Both the position numbers and the translations under genes were made by a program. From Solanum dulcamara (taxonomy: Eukaryota; Streptophyta; Magnoliopsida; Solanales; Solanaceae), in assembly GCF_947179165.1 (NCBI RefSeq), contig NC_077239.1, forward strand, positions 2,294,001 through 2,358,000: DNA of 64,000 nucleotides, in the 5' to 3' direction. The notes below the pieces were generated by a model, which searched no databases, had not been told where the DNA came from, and was given only the letters and a program-made list of their open reading frames with translations. Of this stretch, positions 11,869 through 24,471 are shown in pieces. The first letter of the stretch is position 1. Each line of letters begins with the position of its first letter.

Positions 11869-13973
11869 GTTAGCCTATGAATATTTTGGTGAATTGGTTT
11901 TCGATTAATTTTTCTTTGAAACCATTCTCGGACCCTCCATAGGTACTCGGTAGATTATTACATGCGGCGTTAAAACAATCCAAGGCACATTAATAGAAGG
12001 GGCCGCACAATTGGAATTAGGCAATTTTTTTATTTTCTCGTGTGTTTTAGCCCATGAATATTTTGATGCACTGACTTCTGGTTGATTTTGCTTTGAAATT
12101 GTTATGGGAACCTTTATAGTTACCCAGGTGATCAGTACGTGCGGCCTCATCCTGATCCATGGTGCATTCATAGTATTGAGGGGCTGCACAAGCGGAATTA
12201 AGCGATTTTGTCATTTTTCATATGTATTAGCCCATTAATATTTTGGTGAACTGACTTTTGATCGATTTTTGACTAAAACCATTATGCGTACCTGTGTAGG
12301 TACCTGGGGGATTTGTACAAGCGGCCTCAACACGATCTACAGTGAATTCATAGAATTTAGGGGCCGCACAAGCAGAATAAGGCAATTTTATCATTTTTCT
12401 TGTGTATTAGCCAATGAATATTTTGCAGAATAAGCTTCCTATTTATTTTTCTTCAAAATCATTATGGTACCCCTTCGTAGGTACCTAGGGGATTTGTACG
12501 TGCTGTGTTGACATGATCCATAATGCATTCATAGCATATAGGGGCTGCACAATCGGAATTAGGCAATTTTGTCATTTTTTCGTGTGTGTTAGCCAATAAA
12601 TATTTAAGTGAACTAGCTTCTGATTGATTTTTCCTTGAAACCATTATAGGAACCTCTATCGTACTTGAGGGATCAATGCATATGGTGTCGGTATGATCCA
12701 CGACTCTTTCATAGCATTTTGGGGCCGCACAAGCAAAAGTTGGTGATTTTATCAATTTTCGTGTGTAACACTCATGAATATTTTGGTGTACTAGCTTTCT
12801 ATTGATTTTTCTTCAAAACCATTTTTGGACCCTCTATAGGTACCTGAGAGATCAGTACGTGTGACGTCGGTAAGATCTACGGTGCATTCATCAAATTTAG
12901 GGGTCGCACAAGGAAAATTAGATGATTTTCTAATTATTTTCATTTGCGTTAGACAATGAATATTTTGGTAAGCTGGCTTCCGATTAATTTTTTATAAAAT
13001 CATTATAGGATCCTCTAAAAATACCCGGGGGATCAGTACATGCGACATTGATACGATCCACGATGCATTCATAGCATAAAGGGGCCGCACAAGCTCTTAC
13101 GGTAAAATAAATGTTGATACAAACTTATTATATAGGACTATACAGATTCTATACAAAAATAATGTTCTTGGAATAAATAAAAAAATCATGTCAAGAGAAT
13201 TTATATGTAATCTAGTAAAAAAATGTAAATTTTCATAGATATAATCTTATACAGTATTATATATTGAGATACGTTTTATAATATTTATGTTGGACTGTAT
13301 ATTTTTGAAAACTACAAAATTTGTTCATAAATCTCATTCGATGAATGCGATTTATGCCTTATTATACATCTTTTCATTTTTACTTCTCTTTTTTGATATT
13401 TGAGCTGAGGGTAAAGTAGAGTTTGAAATATTAGATCAAAATCCTCGACGACTAAGCATAAAAACATCCATTGTAACCATTTAGGGGTTGCACATGTGAA
13501 ATTAGGCAACTTATTTATTTTTCGTGTGTTAGCCAATAAATATTTTGGTGAACTGACTTTTGATCGATTTTTGATTAAATCTATTATGGAAACCTCCGTA
13601 GGTATTTGGGGGATCAGTACATGTGGCATCGGCACAATCTACTTTGCATTCATAGAATTTAGTGGCCGCACTATTAAAATTAGATGATTTTGTTATTTTT
13701 TCGTGTGTGTTATCCAATGAATATTTTGGTAAATTGGATTCTGGTTAATTTTTGACCAAATCTATTATAAAACCCTCCGTATATACTTGGGGGATCAGTA
13801 CATACGATGTCGGCATGATTTATGGTGCATTTATAACATTAAGTGCATAATTAGAATTAGTTAATATTTTCATTTTTTTATGTGTGTTAGCCCATGAATA
13901 TTTTGGTGAATTAGCTTTCAATCAATTTTTATTTAAAACCATTATGAGACCCTCCGTAGGTATCCGGGGATCA
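11869..13973 (+). repeat. Satellite subfamily A array (right part)
   Basis: The array resumes at GTTAGCCTATGAATATTTTGG, exactly where the left part stopped at 4932. About nine monomers of the same subfamily follow, plus L copy 4. It ends in the GGGGATCA box of a monomer, where the next element begins. Confidence 0.93.
13078..13480 (+). repeat. L segment, copy 4
   Basis: This 403-bp copy lies between AAAGGGGCCGCACAAG and TTAGGGGTTGCACATG. It is preceded by a monomer with CCTCTAAAAATACCC, and before that by one with TTTTCTAATTATTTTCAT, the same two monomer types that precede copies 1-3. It is separated from copy 3 by about 9.6 kb, of which about 7.2 kb is the inserted MITE and LTRs. Confidence 0.85.
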
Positions 13974-15317
13974 TGTAATGACCTTGAGGGTCATTTTTGG
14001 AAATTATGTGAAATTATGATTTTACCCCTACCATTAGTTCCCCTGTGTGTTATTTGTTCAGTTAGTTGAATGTGTTAAAGTCTTAATAGGTTGTGAAGTG
14101 GGCAAATTCTTGAGTTTTATAGAGTTAAGATGTTAAGAAGTGGTTTTTTGTATCAAATTAAGCTGTGGGTCTCAGAACTTGACTTCGTCAGTTCTATTAG
14201 CTTCAAAATGTGGAAATTGATTTAGGAGAGTTGTCAGAAATAGATTCGGAGTTGATATATGAATTTGAGGTCATAAGTTGAACGGTGAGGTTTTAAATGA
14301 GTTAGTTTGACTTCGGACAATATTTTGAGATCCGAGCGTCGAATGAGAATTCTGTCCCTTTCGTTGCATCCAAAACGTCGAGTTTGATCTAATTAGACAT
14401 TGACTTAGAGCTCCGGGACCTTAATCGTTATTTTGAGTTTTTAGGCCAAAAGTTGAGTTTTAGGCCAATAATGGGTCTGAGAGGGTATTTTGGCCAAAAC
14501 AACTTCTTTTCTGAAATCTAATGATTCCATTAGGTCCAGAAGCTCGAATTTTGTATAGTAGCATATCAGTTTATTTTCTTGGGACCTCGAATGATTTTCG
14601 AGGGTCCAATCGAGAGTATTTTGGACTATGTTTTAGCTGGACATTCTATTTCTGGTGCAGCTTAAGTTGCTCTTTGCGATCGCGACCTAAGGTAACGCAA
14701 TTGCGAAGTATGAGTTCATTGTTCCTCGCGATCGCAAGGAAGGGCACGCGGTCGCGATGGGTCACTGTTCAGTGCTTCGCAATCGCAAGAGTTAGTGGCT
14801 CGCGATCGCGATGCACAATTCTTGCCTGAATAGTGTTAAACTTTAGGAGAAACCCCATTGTCACCATTTTTGAGTTCTTGAGCTTCTTGGGGCGATTTTG
14901 AGAAGAGGTTTTCGAGTATAATCACTAGGTAAGTGGTTTTTTAACCTAAAACCTTCCTTTTGCATTAATTATTTGATGGTTTTAACTCCTAAACTTTAGT
15001 TTCGAACTCCAAAACTTCTTATTCCTTTTCTAATCCAAATTTAAGGAAATTGATGATTTATAACTCATTTTTACTCTATTTTTATGGGTTTATAAACCAT
15101 GAGTTCCTTTTTACTAGTAGAACGTATTTTTATAATCAAATTTCAGATTTGACCCTTTTCAAAATTTATCAATTTTGGAACTATTTTACCCCGGTTCCAA
15201 AACCTATCAATATGGGTGTCATTGGACTCCTTATGACGTGTATGTTTTATTACTAATAGTGGGTTATCAGTTTGGGCATTGAATTCAAAGGTTGTTCTTC
15301 TAATAGAGTGTTCGAGT
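13974..15317 (+). mobile_element. Truncated LTR-like element at the A/B satellite boundary
   Basis: The sequence starts TGTAATGACCTTGAGGGTC directly after the satellite box GGGGATCA. TGTAATGACC is a start I associate with a widespread Solanaceae LTR class. A CpG-rich stretch at 14676-14812 with five GCGATCGC-like motifs supports this, as such motifs are familiar in that class. There is no matching right terminus and no GATCA duplication on the right. Instead the sequence runs to about 15317 and changes abruptly to satellite B. I therefore call it a 3'-truncated element. Open frames inside (14521-14829, 15050-15256) have no recognisable domain. Confidence 0.6.
14676..14812. repeat. Cluster of GCGATCGC-like motifs
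   Basis: Five near-palindromic motifs occur in 137 bp: GCGATCGCGAC at 14676, CGCGATCGCAAG at 14727, GCGGTCGCGATG near 14748, CGCAATCGCAAG at 14778 and CGCGATCGCGATG at 14801. The surroundings are AT-rich, so this is the densest CpG patch in the window. Confidence 0.8.
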
Positions 15318-18300
15318 GCGATTTTTTTAGTTTTTCGTGTGTGTTAGCCCACATATTTTTTAGGTGTCGGGGGTTCGGGTCGAATCTTCTTATATCCTTC
15401 TTTATTACCATTCATAATGACCTGATTAACGACTCCAGTAGCCCTGGGGAATCTACGGCATCTAGGCGTATTTTAGGAGTGACACAACAGGAATTAAGTA
15501 ATTTTATCAGTTTTTCGTGTGTGTTAGCCCATAGATTTTTTGGGTAGTGGGGGTTTGAGTCAATTTTTCTTGGATTCTTCTTTTATGGCATCTGTAACGA
15601 CATTTGGAATGACTCCAGTAGCTCTAACGCGGCTTCTATAGTGTTTAAGAGCATTTTAGGGGCGACACAACAGGAATTAAGCGATTTTATCAGTTTTTCG
15701 TGTGTTAGCCCACAAATTTTTAAAGTTCCTAGGGTCCGGGTCGAATGTTCTTGGATTTTTCTTTTGTAGCATCTGTAATAACCTAGAAATGACTCAAGTA
15801 GCCTCTTCACGACTTTTACTTTGTTTATGAGCATTTTAGGGGCGACGCAACATAAATTAGACAATTTTGTTAGATTTTGTTGTGTTAGCTCACAGATATT
15901 TTGGGTGCGTAGGTTCCATGTCTAATTTTATTAGTTTCTTCTTTTATAGAGGTAGTAAAACCAGGGGAATGACTCTAGTAGCCCCGATATGGCTTCTACG
16001 ACGTTTATGATCATTTTAAGGGCGATGCAACATGAATTAGGCCATTTTATCAATTATTCGTGCGTGTTAACCCACATATTTTTTAGGTGCCGGTGGTCCG
16101 GGTCAAAGTTTCTAGGATTATTCTTTTTTAGCATCTGTGAAAACTTAGAGAATGACTCCAGTAACCCCGACGTGACTTCTATGACATTCAGGAGCATTTT
16201 AAGGGTGACGCAATTGGAATTAGGCAATTTTGTCAGTTTTGTGTGTGTTAGCCCATGAATATTTTAGGTGCCGGTGGTTCGAGTTAAATTTTCTTGGTTT
16301 CTTCTTTAGTACCATCCGTTACGAGCTGGGGAATGAATCTAGTAGCCCCAACGCGGCATCTACGACATTTAGGAGCATTTTAGGGATGACACAATAGGAA
16401 TTACGTGATTTTGTCAATTTTTTGTGTGTGTTAGTCCACAATTTTTTTAGGTGCCCGAGGTTCGGGTCGAATTTTCTTGGATTCTCCTTTGTATCATCCT
16501 TAATGACTTTGTAAATGACTCCTGTAATATTTATGGGGCTTCTACGACATTTAGGAGCATTTTAGGGGCAACGAAACAGGAATTAGGCAATTTTGTCATT
16601 TTTTTATGTGTGTTAGCCACATATTTTTTAGGTGCCAGGGGTTCGGGTTGAATTTTCTTAGATTCTTCTTTAGTAGCATTTGTAAAGACCTAGGGAATGA
16701 CTCTAATAGCCTCTGTGCGGCTTCTACGGTGTGTAGGAGCTTTTTAGGGAAGGACGCAACAGAAATTAGGTGATTTTATCAGTTTGTCGTTTATGTTAGC
16801 CACATATATTTTTGGTGCCAGTGGTCCAGATCAAATTTTCTTGGATTATTCTTTTGTTGCGTCCGTAACTACCAGGGGAATGAATCTTGTAGCCCTAGTA
16901 GGGCTTCTACGGTGCTTCGGAGCATTTTAGGGGCGACGCAATCGAAATTAAGCAATTTTATCAGTTTTTCATGTGTGTTAGCCTACAAATTTTTTACGTG
17001 TCGGAGGTCCGCATTGAATTTTCTTAAATTCTTATTTTCTAGCGTCTGTAACGACCTAGAAAATGACTCTAATTGCCCACAAATTTTTTAGGTGCCAGAG
17101 GTCCGGGTAGACTTTAGTTGAATTATTCTTTAGTAGCGTCCATAACAACCTGTGGAATGACTCCAGTAGCCCCGACACGGCTTCTATGGAGTTTAGGAGC
17201 ATTTTAAAAGTGATAAAATAGGAATTATGTAATTTTGTCAGTTTTTTGTGTGTGTTAACCCATGAATTTTTAGGTGCCTGAGGTCTTGATTGAATTTTCT
17301 TGGATTCTTTTTTAGTAGCATCCGCAAAAACTTGGAGAATGACTCCAATAACCCTTGCGCTTCTTCAACGGCGTTTCAAAGAATTTTAGGGGCGACGCAA
17401 CAAGAATTAGGCAATTTTATTTATTTTTCATGTGTGTTTGCCTATAGACTTTTTAGATGCCGAGGGTTCCAGTCGAATTTTCTTGAATTCATTTTATGTA
17501 GTGTCCTTAATGACTTAAGGATTTACTCTATTAGCCCTGGTTTGTCTTTTACGGAATTCAGGAGCATTTTAGGGCGACGCAACAGGAATTAACGATTTTG
17601 TCAGTTTTTCATGTGTGTTGTCCCACAGATTTTTAAGGTGCCTGAGTTTTGGGTTGAATTTTTATTGATTCTAATTTTTTAGCATATGTAACAAACCTAG
17701 TAACGACTCCAGTACTCTGGTGGGGCTTATACGACATTTAGAAGCATTATAGAGGCGACGCAACAACAATTAGGCATCTTTGTCAGTTTTTCGTGTGTTA
17801 GCTCACACATTTTTAGGTGCTGGGGGACCGGATCAAAATTTTTTAGATTCTTCTTTTGTAGGGGTCATAACGACCAGGTAGTTTCCAGTAGCCTAGTGCG
17901 GCATCTACGATATTTAGGAGCATTTTAGGGGTGATGCAATAGGAATTATGCGATTTTTTCAGTTTTTCGTGTGTGTTAGCCCACATATTTTTTAGGTGAC
18001 CGGGTTTCGGGTCAAACTTTCTTGAATATGTCTTTTGTAGCCTCCGTAATGATTCCAATAGCCCCGGCGGGGCTTCTATGGCGTTTAGGAATATTTTAGG
18101 GGCGACGAAATAGGAGTTAGGCGATTTTGTCTATTTTTCTTGTGTGCTAACCCATAAATTTTTTAGGTGCTGGGGGTTTGTGTCTAATTTTCTTAGATTC
18201 TTCTTTTTTAGCATCATTAACGACATTAGAAATGACGCCAGTAGCCCCGGTATAGCTTTTACGACATTTAGGAGCATTTTAGGGACGACACACTGGAAAT

Positions 18301-21300
18301 TTGGCGATTTTGTCAGTTTTTCGTGTGTTTTAGCCAATGAATTGTTTAGATATTTGGGGTCTGGATTGAATTTTATATTATTCTTCCTTAATAGCATCTG
18401 TAACGACCTACGGTATGACTCCAACAGCTTCGATGTAGCTTCTACGATGTTTAGGTGCATTTTAGGGGAGATGCAACATGAATTAGGCGATTTTATCAGT
18501 TTTTCGTGTATGTTAGGCTATAGATTTTTTAGGTGTTGGGGGTACTGGTCAAATTTTCTGAGATTCTTTCTTAGTAGAGTCCGCAACAACTTGGGGAATG
18601 ACTCCAGTAGCCTCGGCGTGGCTTCTTCGTCATTTAGGAGCATTTTAGGGGTGACAACACAAATATTAAGCGATTTTGTCTATTTTGCGTGTGTTTAGCC
18701 TACAGAATTTTTAGGTGCCAGGGGTTCGGGTTGAACTTTTTGGAATTTTATTTTGTGGCATCTGTAACGACCTCGGTAATGACTCTAGTACCCCCAGTGC
18801 GGCTTGTATGGCCTTTAACTTCATTTTAGGGGCGGCATAATAAAAATTAGGCGATTTTGTTATATTTTCGTGTGTGTTAGCCCACATATTTTGTAGGTGC
18901 CGGGAGTTCAGGTCGAATTTTCTTAGATTCTTCTTTAGTAGTGTTCGTAACGACCCGATTAATAACTCCCCTAGCCTGTGCGTGGCATCTAAGGCATTTA
19001 GGAGTATTTTAGGAGCGACGCAACAAGAATTTGGTGATTTTATCAATTTTTCGTGTGTTAGGCCTTGGATTTTTTGGTACCGAGGGTCTACGTCGAATTT
19101 TCTTGTATTATTCCTTTTTAGCATATGTAATCAGCTGGGGAACTACTGCAGTTGCTCCGGCGCGGCTTCTACAATATTTAGGGGCATTTTAGGGGCGACA
19201 TAACAGAAATTAAGCAGTTTTCTCAGTTTTTCGTGTGAGCTAGCCACAAATTTTTTAGGTTTTGAGGGTCCGAGTCAAATTTTCTTGTATTTTTCTTTTG
19301 CAGCATCTGTAATGACCTGGGAATGACTCAAGTAGCATCGATGCGACTTCTAAAGTGTTTATGAGCATTTTAGGGGAGACGCAATATGAATTATGTGATT
19401 TTGTCAGTTTTTTATGTGTTAGCCCATTAATTTTTTTTTGCGCCGAGGGTCCGTGTTTAATTTTCTCAGATTTTTCTTTTATAGCATCAGTAACGACCTG
19501 AGAAATGACTCTGGTAGCCCTGGTATGGCTTCTACGCCGTTTAGGAGCATTTTAAGGGCGACGCAATATGAATTTAGCCATTTTATCAGTTTTTCATATG
19601 TGTTAACCCATATATTTTTTAGGTGCCGGGCGTCCGTAACAACCTAGAAAATGACTCCAATAGCCCCGGCATGACTTCTACGACACAACAGGAATTACGT
19701 GATTTTATCAATTTTTTGTGTGTGTTAGCCCTCAAATTTTCAGGTGCCCGGGGGTTCGGGTCGAAATTTCTTGTATTCTTCTTTTGTAGCATCTGTAATG
19801 ACCTGGGGAATGACTCATGTAGAATTTATTGGTCTTCTACGATATTTAAGAGCATTTTAGGGGTCACAACAAGAATTAGGAGGGGTCTGGTGTCAAATTT
19901 TCTTGGATTCTTCTTTTATAGCGTTTCTAATGACCTAGGGAATGAATCCTATTGCCTTTATGGTAATTCTAAGATATTTAGGAGCATTTTACGGGTGACG
20001 CAATAAGAATTAGGTAATTTTGTCAGCTTTTCGTGTGTGTTTGCCCATGGATTTCTTAGGTGCCAAGGGTTCGAGTAGCATTTTCTTAGATTCTTCTTTA
20101 ATAGCATTCATAACGACCTGGACAATGTCTCCAGTAGTCTAGATGCGGTTTCTATGGCGTTTAGGAGTATTTTAGGGGATGACGCAACACAAAATTAGCA
20201 ATTTTATCAGTTTTTCATTTGTGTTAGCCAACGGATTTCTTAGGTTACAGGGGTCCAAATGGAATTTTCTTGGATTCTTATTTTGTAGCGTCCATAACAA
20301 CCTGCGAAACGACTCTTGTAGCCCAACGGGGCTTCTAAGTTGCTTAGGAGTATTTTAGGCGATTTTGTCAGTTTTTCAAGTGAGTTAGCTCATGGATTTT
20401 TGAGGTGTTGGGGGTCCATGTTGAATTCTCTTGGATTCTTATTTTGTAGAGTCTGTAACGACTACAGTTTCCCTGGTGTGGCTCATGCAGTATTTAGGAG
20501 CATTTTAGGGGCTTCGCAATAGGAATTAGGCAATTTTATCAGTTTTTCATGTGTGTTAGCCTACAGATTTTTTTGGTGCCGGAGGTCTGGGTCGAATTTT
20601 ATTAAATTTTTATTTAGTAGTGTTCATAAGGACCTGGGGAACAACTCCAGTAGCCCTGGCGCAGCTTTTATGGATTTTAAGAGCATTTTAAAAGCGATAC
20701 AATTGGAATTAGGTAATTTTGTCAATTATTTTGTATGTGTTAACCCTCGAATTTTTAGGTGCCTGGGGTCTGGGTTAAATTTTCTTGGATTCTTCTTTTG
20801 TAGCATCCGTAACGAATTGGAGAATGACTCCAATAACCCTTGCACAGCTTCAACGGCGTTTAAAAGCATGTTAGGGGTGACGCAACATAAATTGGGCGAT
20901 TTTGTTAGTTTTTCGTGTGTGTTTCCCCATAGACTTTTTAGATATCGGGGGATCTGGTCGAATTTTGTTGGATTCTTCTTTTGTAGCATCCATAACGACT
21001 TGAGGAATGACTTTAGTAGCCCTGGTGTGTCTTCTCCGACATTGAGGAGCATTTTAGGGCGACACAACAAGAATTAGGCGGTTTTGTTAGTTTTTCGTGT
21101 TGTTAGCCCACAGATTTATTGGGAGCCGGGGGTATGGATCAAATATTTTAGATTCGTCTTTTGTAGAATCCATAACGACTTTAGGAATATTTTAGGGGCA
21201 ACGCAATAGAAATTAGACTATTTTGTCAATTTTTTGTGTGTTTTAGCGCACTGATTTTTTAGGTGCCGGGGGTCCGAGTCAAATTTTCTCAGATTATTCT

Positions 21301-24300
21301 TTAGTAGAATTCCGTAATGACATGGAGAAAGACTCCAGTAGCCCTGACAGGGCTTCAATGGAATTTAAGAGCATTTTAGGTGCGACACAACAAGAATTAG
21401 ACGATTTTGTCAGTTTTTCATGTCCTTATCCCACAGAAATTTTAGGTGCCAGACGTCCGGGTCAAAATTTCTTAGATTTTTCTCTTTTTTAGGATCCTAA
21501 CGACCTGGGGAATGACTCAAGTAGACCCGATGGGGATTCTACAGTGTTTAGGAGCATTTTAGTGGCAATACAATAGGAATTAGGCGAGTTTTTTAGTTTT
21601 TCGTGTGTGTTAGCTATGAATTTTTTAGGTGTCGACGGTTCGGGTCAAATTTTCTCAGATTAGTCTTTTTTAGCATTTGTAAAGACCTAGGAAATGACTC
21701 AAGTAGTCCCGTGGGGCTTCTAAGGCATTTAGGAGAATTTTAGGGGCGACGCAATAGGAATTAGGCTATTTTGTCAGTTTTTCGTATTTGTTAGCCCACA
21801 AAATTTTTAGGTGCCTGGGGTCCAAGTTGAATTTTCACTAATTCTTCTTTTGTACACTCCATAACGAACTTAGGAATGAACCTAGTAGCCTCGGTGGTTT
21901 TTTTACAGTGTTTAGAAGTATTATAGGGGCGAGGTAATAGGATTTAGGCGTCTTTGTGAGTTTTTCATGTGTTAGCCCATGCATCTTTGGGTGCTGCGGG
22001 TCCGCATCGAAATTTTTGGGTTATTATATTTTAGCATCCGTAATGACCTTGGAAATGAATGCAGCAGACCCAGTGCGATTTCTACAGTGTTTAGGAGTAT
22101 TTTAGGAGCAATGCAACTGAAATTAGGTGATTTTGTCAATTTTTCGTATGTGTTAGCTCACAGATTTTTTAGGTGTTGGGGGTTTGGGTTGAATTTTCTT
22201 GTGTTGATATTTAGTAGCGTCCTTAATGACCAGGGAACAACTCCAATAGCCCTGGTACAACTTCTATTGCATTTTGGAGCATTTGAGATGCAATGCAAAA
22301 ATAATTAGGCGATTTTGTTAGTTTTTTGTGTGTGTTAGCCAATAGACTTTTTAGGTGCTGGGGATCCAATTTGAATTTTCTTGGATTCTTTTTTTTTAGC
22401 ATCCGTATGGAGCTGGGTAATGAATCTAGTAGCGCCGGTGCGACTTCTACGACATTTAAGAGAATGTTAGGGGTGACACAATAGAAATTATGTGATTTTA
22501 TCAGTTTTTAGTGTGTTAGCTCAGAAATATTTTAGGTGCCTGGGGTCCGGATTGAATTTTTTTGGATTCTTCTTTAGTAGAGTCCGTTCTAAATTGGGGA
22601 ACGACTCCAGTATCCCCGGTGCGACTTCTATGATATTTAGAAGCATTTTAAGGGCGATGCAACTAGAATTATGTGATTTTGTTAGTTTTTCTTGTATGTT
22701 AGTCCACAAACTTTTTAGGTTCTAGGGTATGGGTTGAACTTTATTGGATTCTTCCTTTGTTTCATTCGTAACGACCTGGGGAAAGAATCCAGTAACACCG
22801 GCATGGCTTCTATGATGTTTAGAAGCATTTTATGGGCGACTCAACATGAATTAGGTGATTTTGTTAGCTTTTCATATGTGGTATTCCATAGATTTTTTAG
22901 GTGCCGAGGGTTTGGGTAAAATTTTCTTGAATTCATCTTTTGTAGTATTCGTAACGACCTTGGAAATGACTCCAGTTACCCTGATGCGACTTCTACAGCA
23001 TTTTGGAGCATTTTAGGGGCGACACAATAAGAATTAGTCGATTTTGTCAGTTTTTCGTGAGTGTTCCCGATTAGATTTTTTAGGTGCCGGGGTTTCAGGA
23101 TGAATATATCTTGAATTCTTCTTTAGTAGCATCTGTGATGACCTAGTGAACGACTCCAGTAGCCTCAAAACGGCTTTTACGGTGTTTAGGAGACTTTTAA
23201 AAGTGACGCAAGAGAAATTAGGTGATTTTGTCTGTTTTTCATGGGTGTTAGCCCACGAGATTTTTAGGTGCCTGCGGTTCGGGTCGAATTATCTTGGATT
23301 CTTCTTTTGTAGTGTCCATAAAGATCTAGCAAATGACAACAATAGTCCTGTGGAGGCTTCTACGGTGTTTAGGAACATTTTAGGGTAACACAACACAAAT
23401 TGGTTGATTTTGTCAAATTTTTGTGTTTGTAAGCCCACAAATATTTTAGGTGGCGGAGGTCCGGGTCAAATTTTCTTGGATTTTTCTTTTGTAGCATCCA
23501 TAATGACCTGATGAATGACCCCAATAGCCTCTGTGGGGCTTTTTTATAATTGAGGAGCATTTTAGGTGGGTCGCAACAGGAATAAGGCAATTTTATTAGT
23601 TTTCCTTATGTGTTAGCCCACAGATTCTTTAGGTGCTGGTGGTTCAGGTCAAATTTTCTTGAATTCTTCTTTTGTAGCATCCATAACTACTAGAGAATGA
23701 CTCTAGTAGCCACGACGCGACTTGTACGACGTTTAGGAACATTTTAGGGGCGACGCAATAGAAATTAGCGATTTTATCAATTTTTCGTGTGTATTAGCCC
23801 ACAGAGTTTTTAGGTGTCGGAGGTTCAGGTCGAATATTGTTTGATTCTTCTTTTTTAGAATCTATAACAGCCTAGGGAACGACTCTAGTAGCCACCTCAG
23901 GGCTTCTATTAGTTTTTCGTGTGTGGCCCACAAATACTTTAGGTGCGGGGGTACGGGTCAAATTTTTTAAATTCTTCTTTTAAAGCATCCGTAACGACTT
24001 GAGGAATGACTCCAATAGCCTAGTGCATCTTATACAGCGATTAGGATCATTTTAGGAGCGATACAACAGGAATTAGGTAATATTGTCAGTTTTTCGTGTG
24101 TTAGCCCACAATTTTTTTAGTTAATGGGAATCTAAGTCGAATTTTCTTGGATTCTTTTTTATAACTTCACTAAGGAGCTGGGGAACGTCTACAATAGCCT
24201 CAATGTGGCTTCTACATCATTTAGGAGACTTTTAGAGGTGATGCAACAGGAATCAGTCTATTTTGTCAGTTTTTCGTGTGTGTTAGCTCGCGAATTTTTT

Positions 24301-24471
24301 AAGTCCTGGTGTTTGGGTTAAATTTTCTTGGATTCTTATTTAATAGCATCCGTTACAATCAAAAGAATGGCTCCAAAATCCCTGACGTGACTTCTATGAT
24401 GTTTAGCAATATTTTGGAGGCGACACAACTGGATTTAGGCAATTTTTGTTAGTTTTTCGTGTATGTTAGCT
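15318..24471 (+). repeat. Satellite subfamily B1 array
   Basis: About 50 head-to-tail monomers of 181-182 bp (AGGAGCATTT boxes at 16190, 16371 and 16553 are spaced 181 and 182 bp). Landmarks are TTTAGGAGCATTTTAGGGGC, GACGCAACAGGAATTAGGCG, TTTTGTCAGTTTTTCGTGTG, TTAGCCCACAGATTTTTTAG, TTCTTCTTTTGTAGCATCCG and GGCTTCTACGGCGTTTAGG. It shares the GGAATTAGG...GTGTGTTAGCCC core with subfamily A. TTTTAGGGGC contains an exact TTTAGGG telomere-type heptamer. Several monomers are shortened (near 17070, 19625, 19685, 19880, 20355, 21180 and 23908). No insertion elements are seen. Confidence 0.95.

Noticed and set aside
18144..18698. Longest open frame, 184 codons on the plus strand, overlapped by minus-strand frames
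   Set aside because: It is three consecutive B1 monomers whose indels keep the frame. The repeated peptide units match all other monomers, the opposite strand is equally open, and no domain is recognisable.
15318..24471. Possible CRISPR-like regular repeats
   Set aside because: The whole 182-bp unit is repeated with no short repeat/unique-spacer alternation, and the context is a plant satellite.
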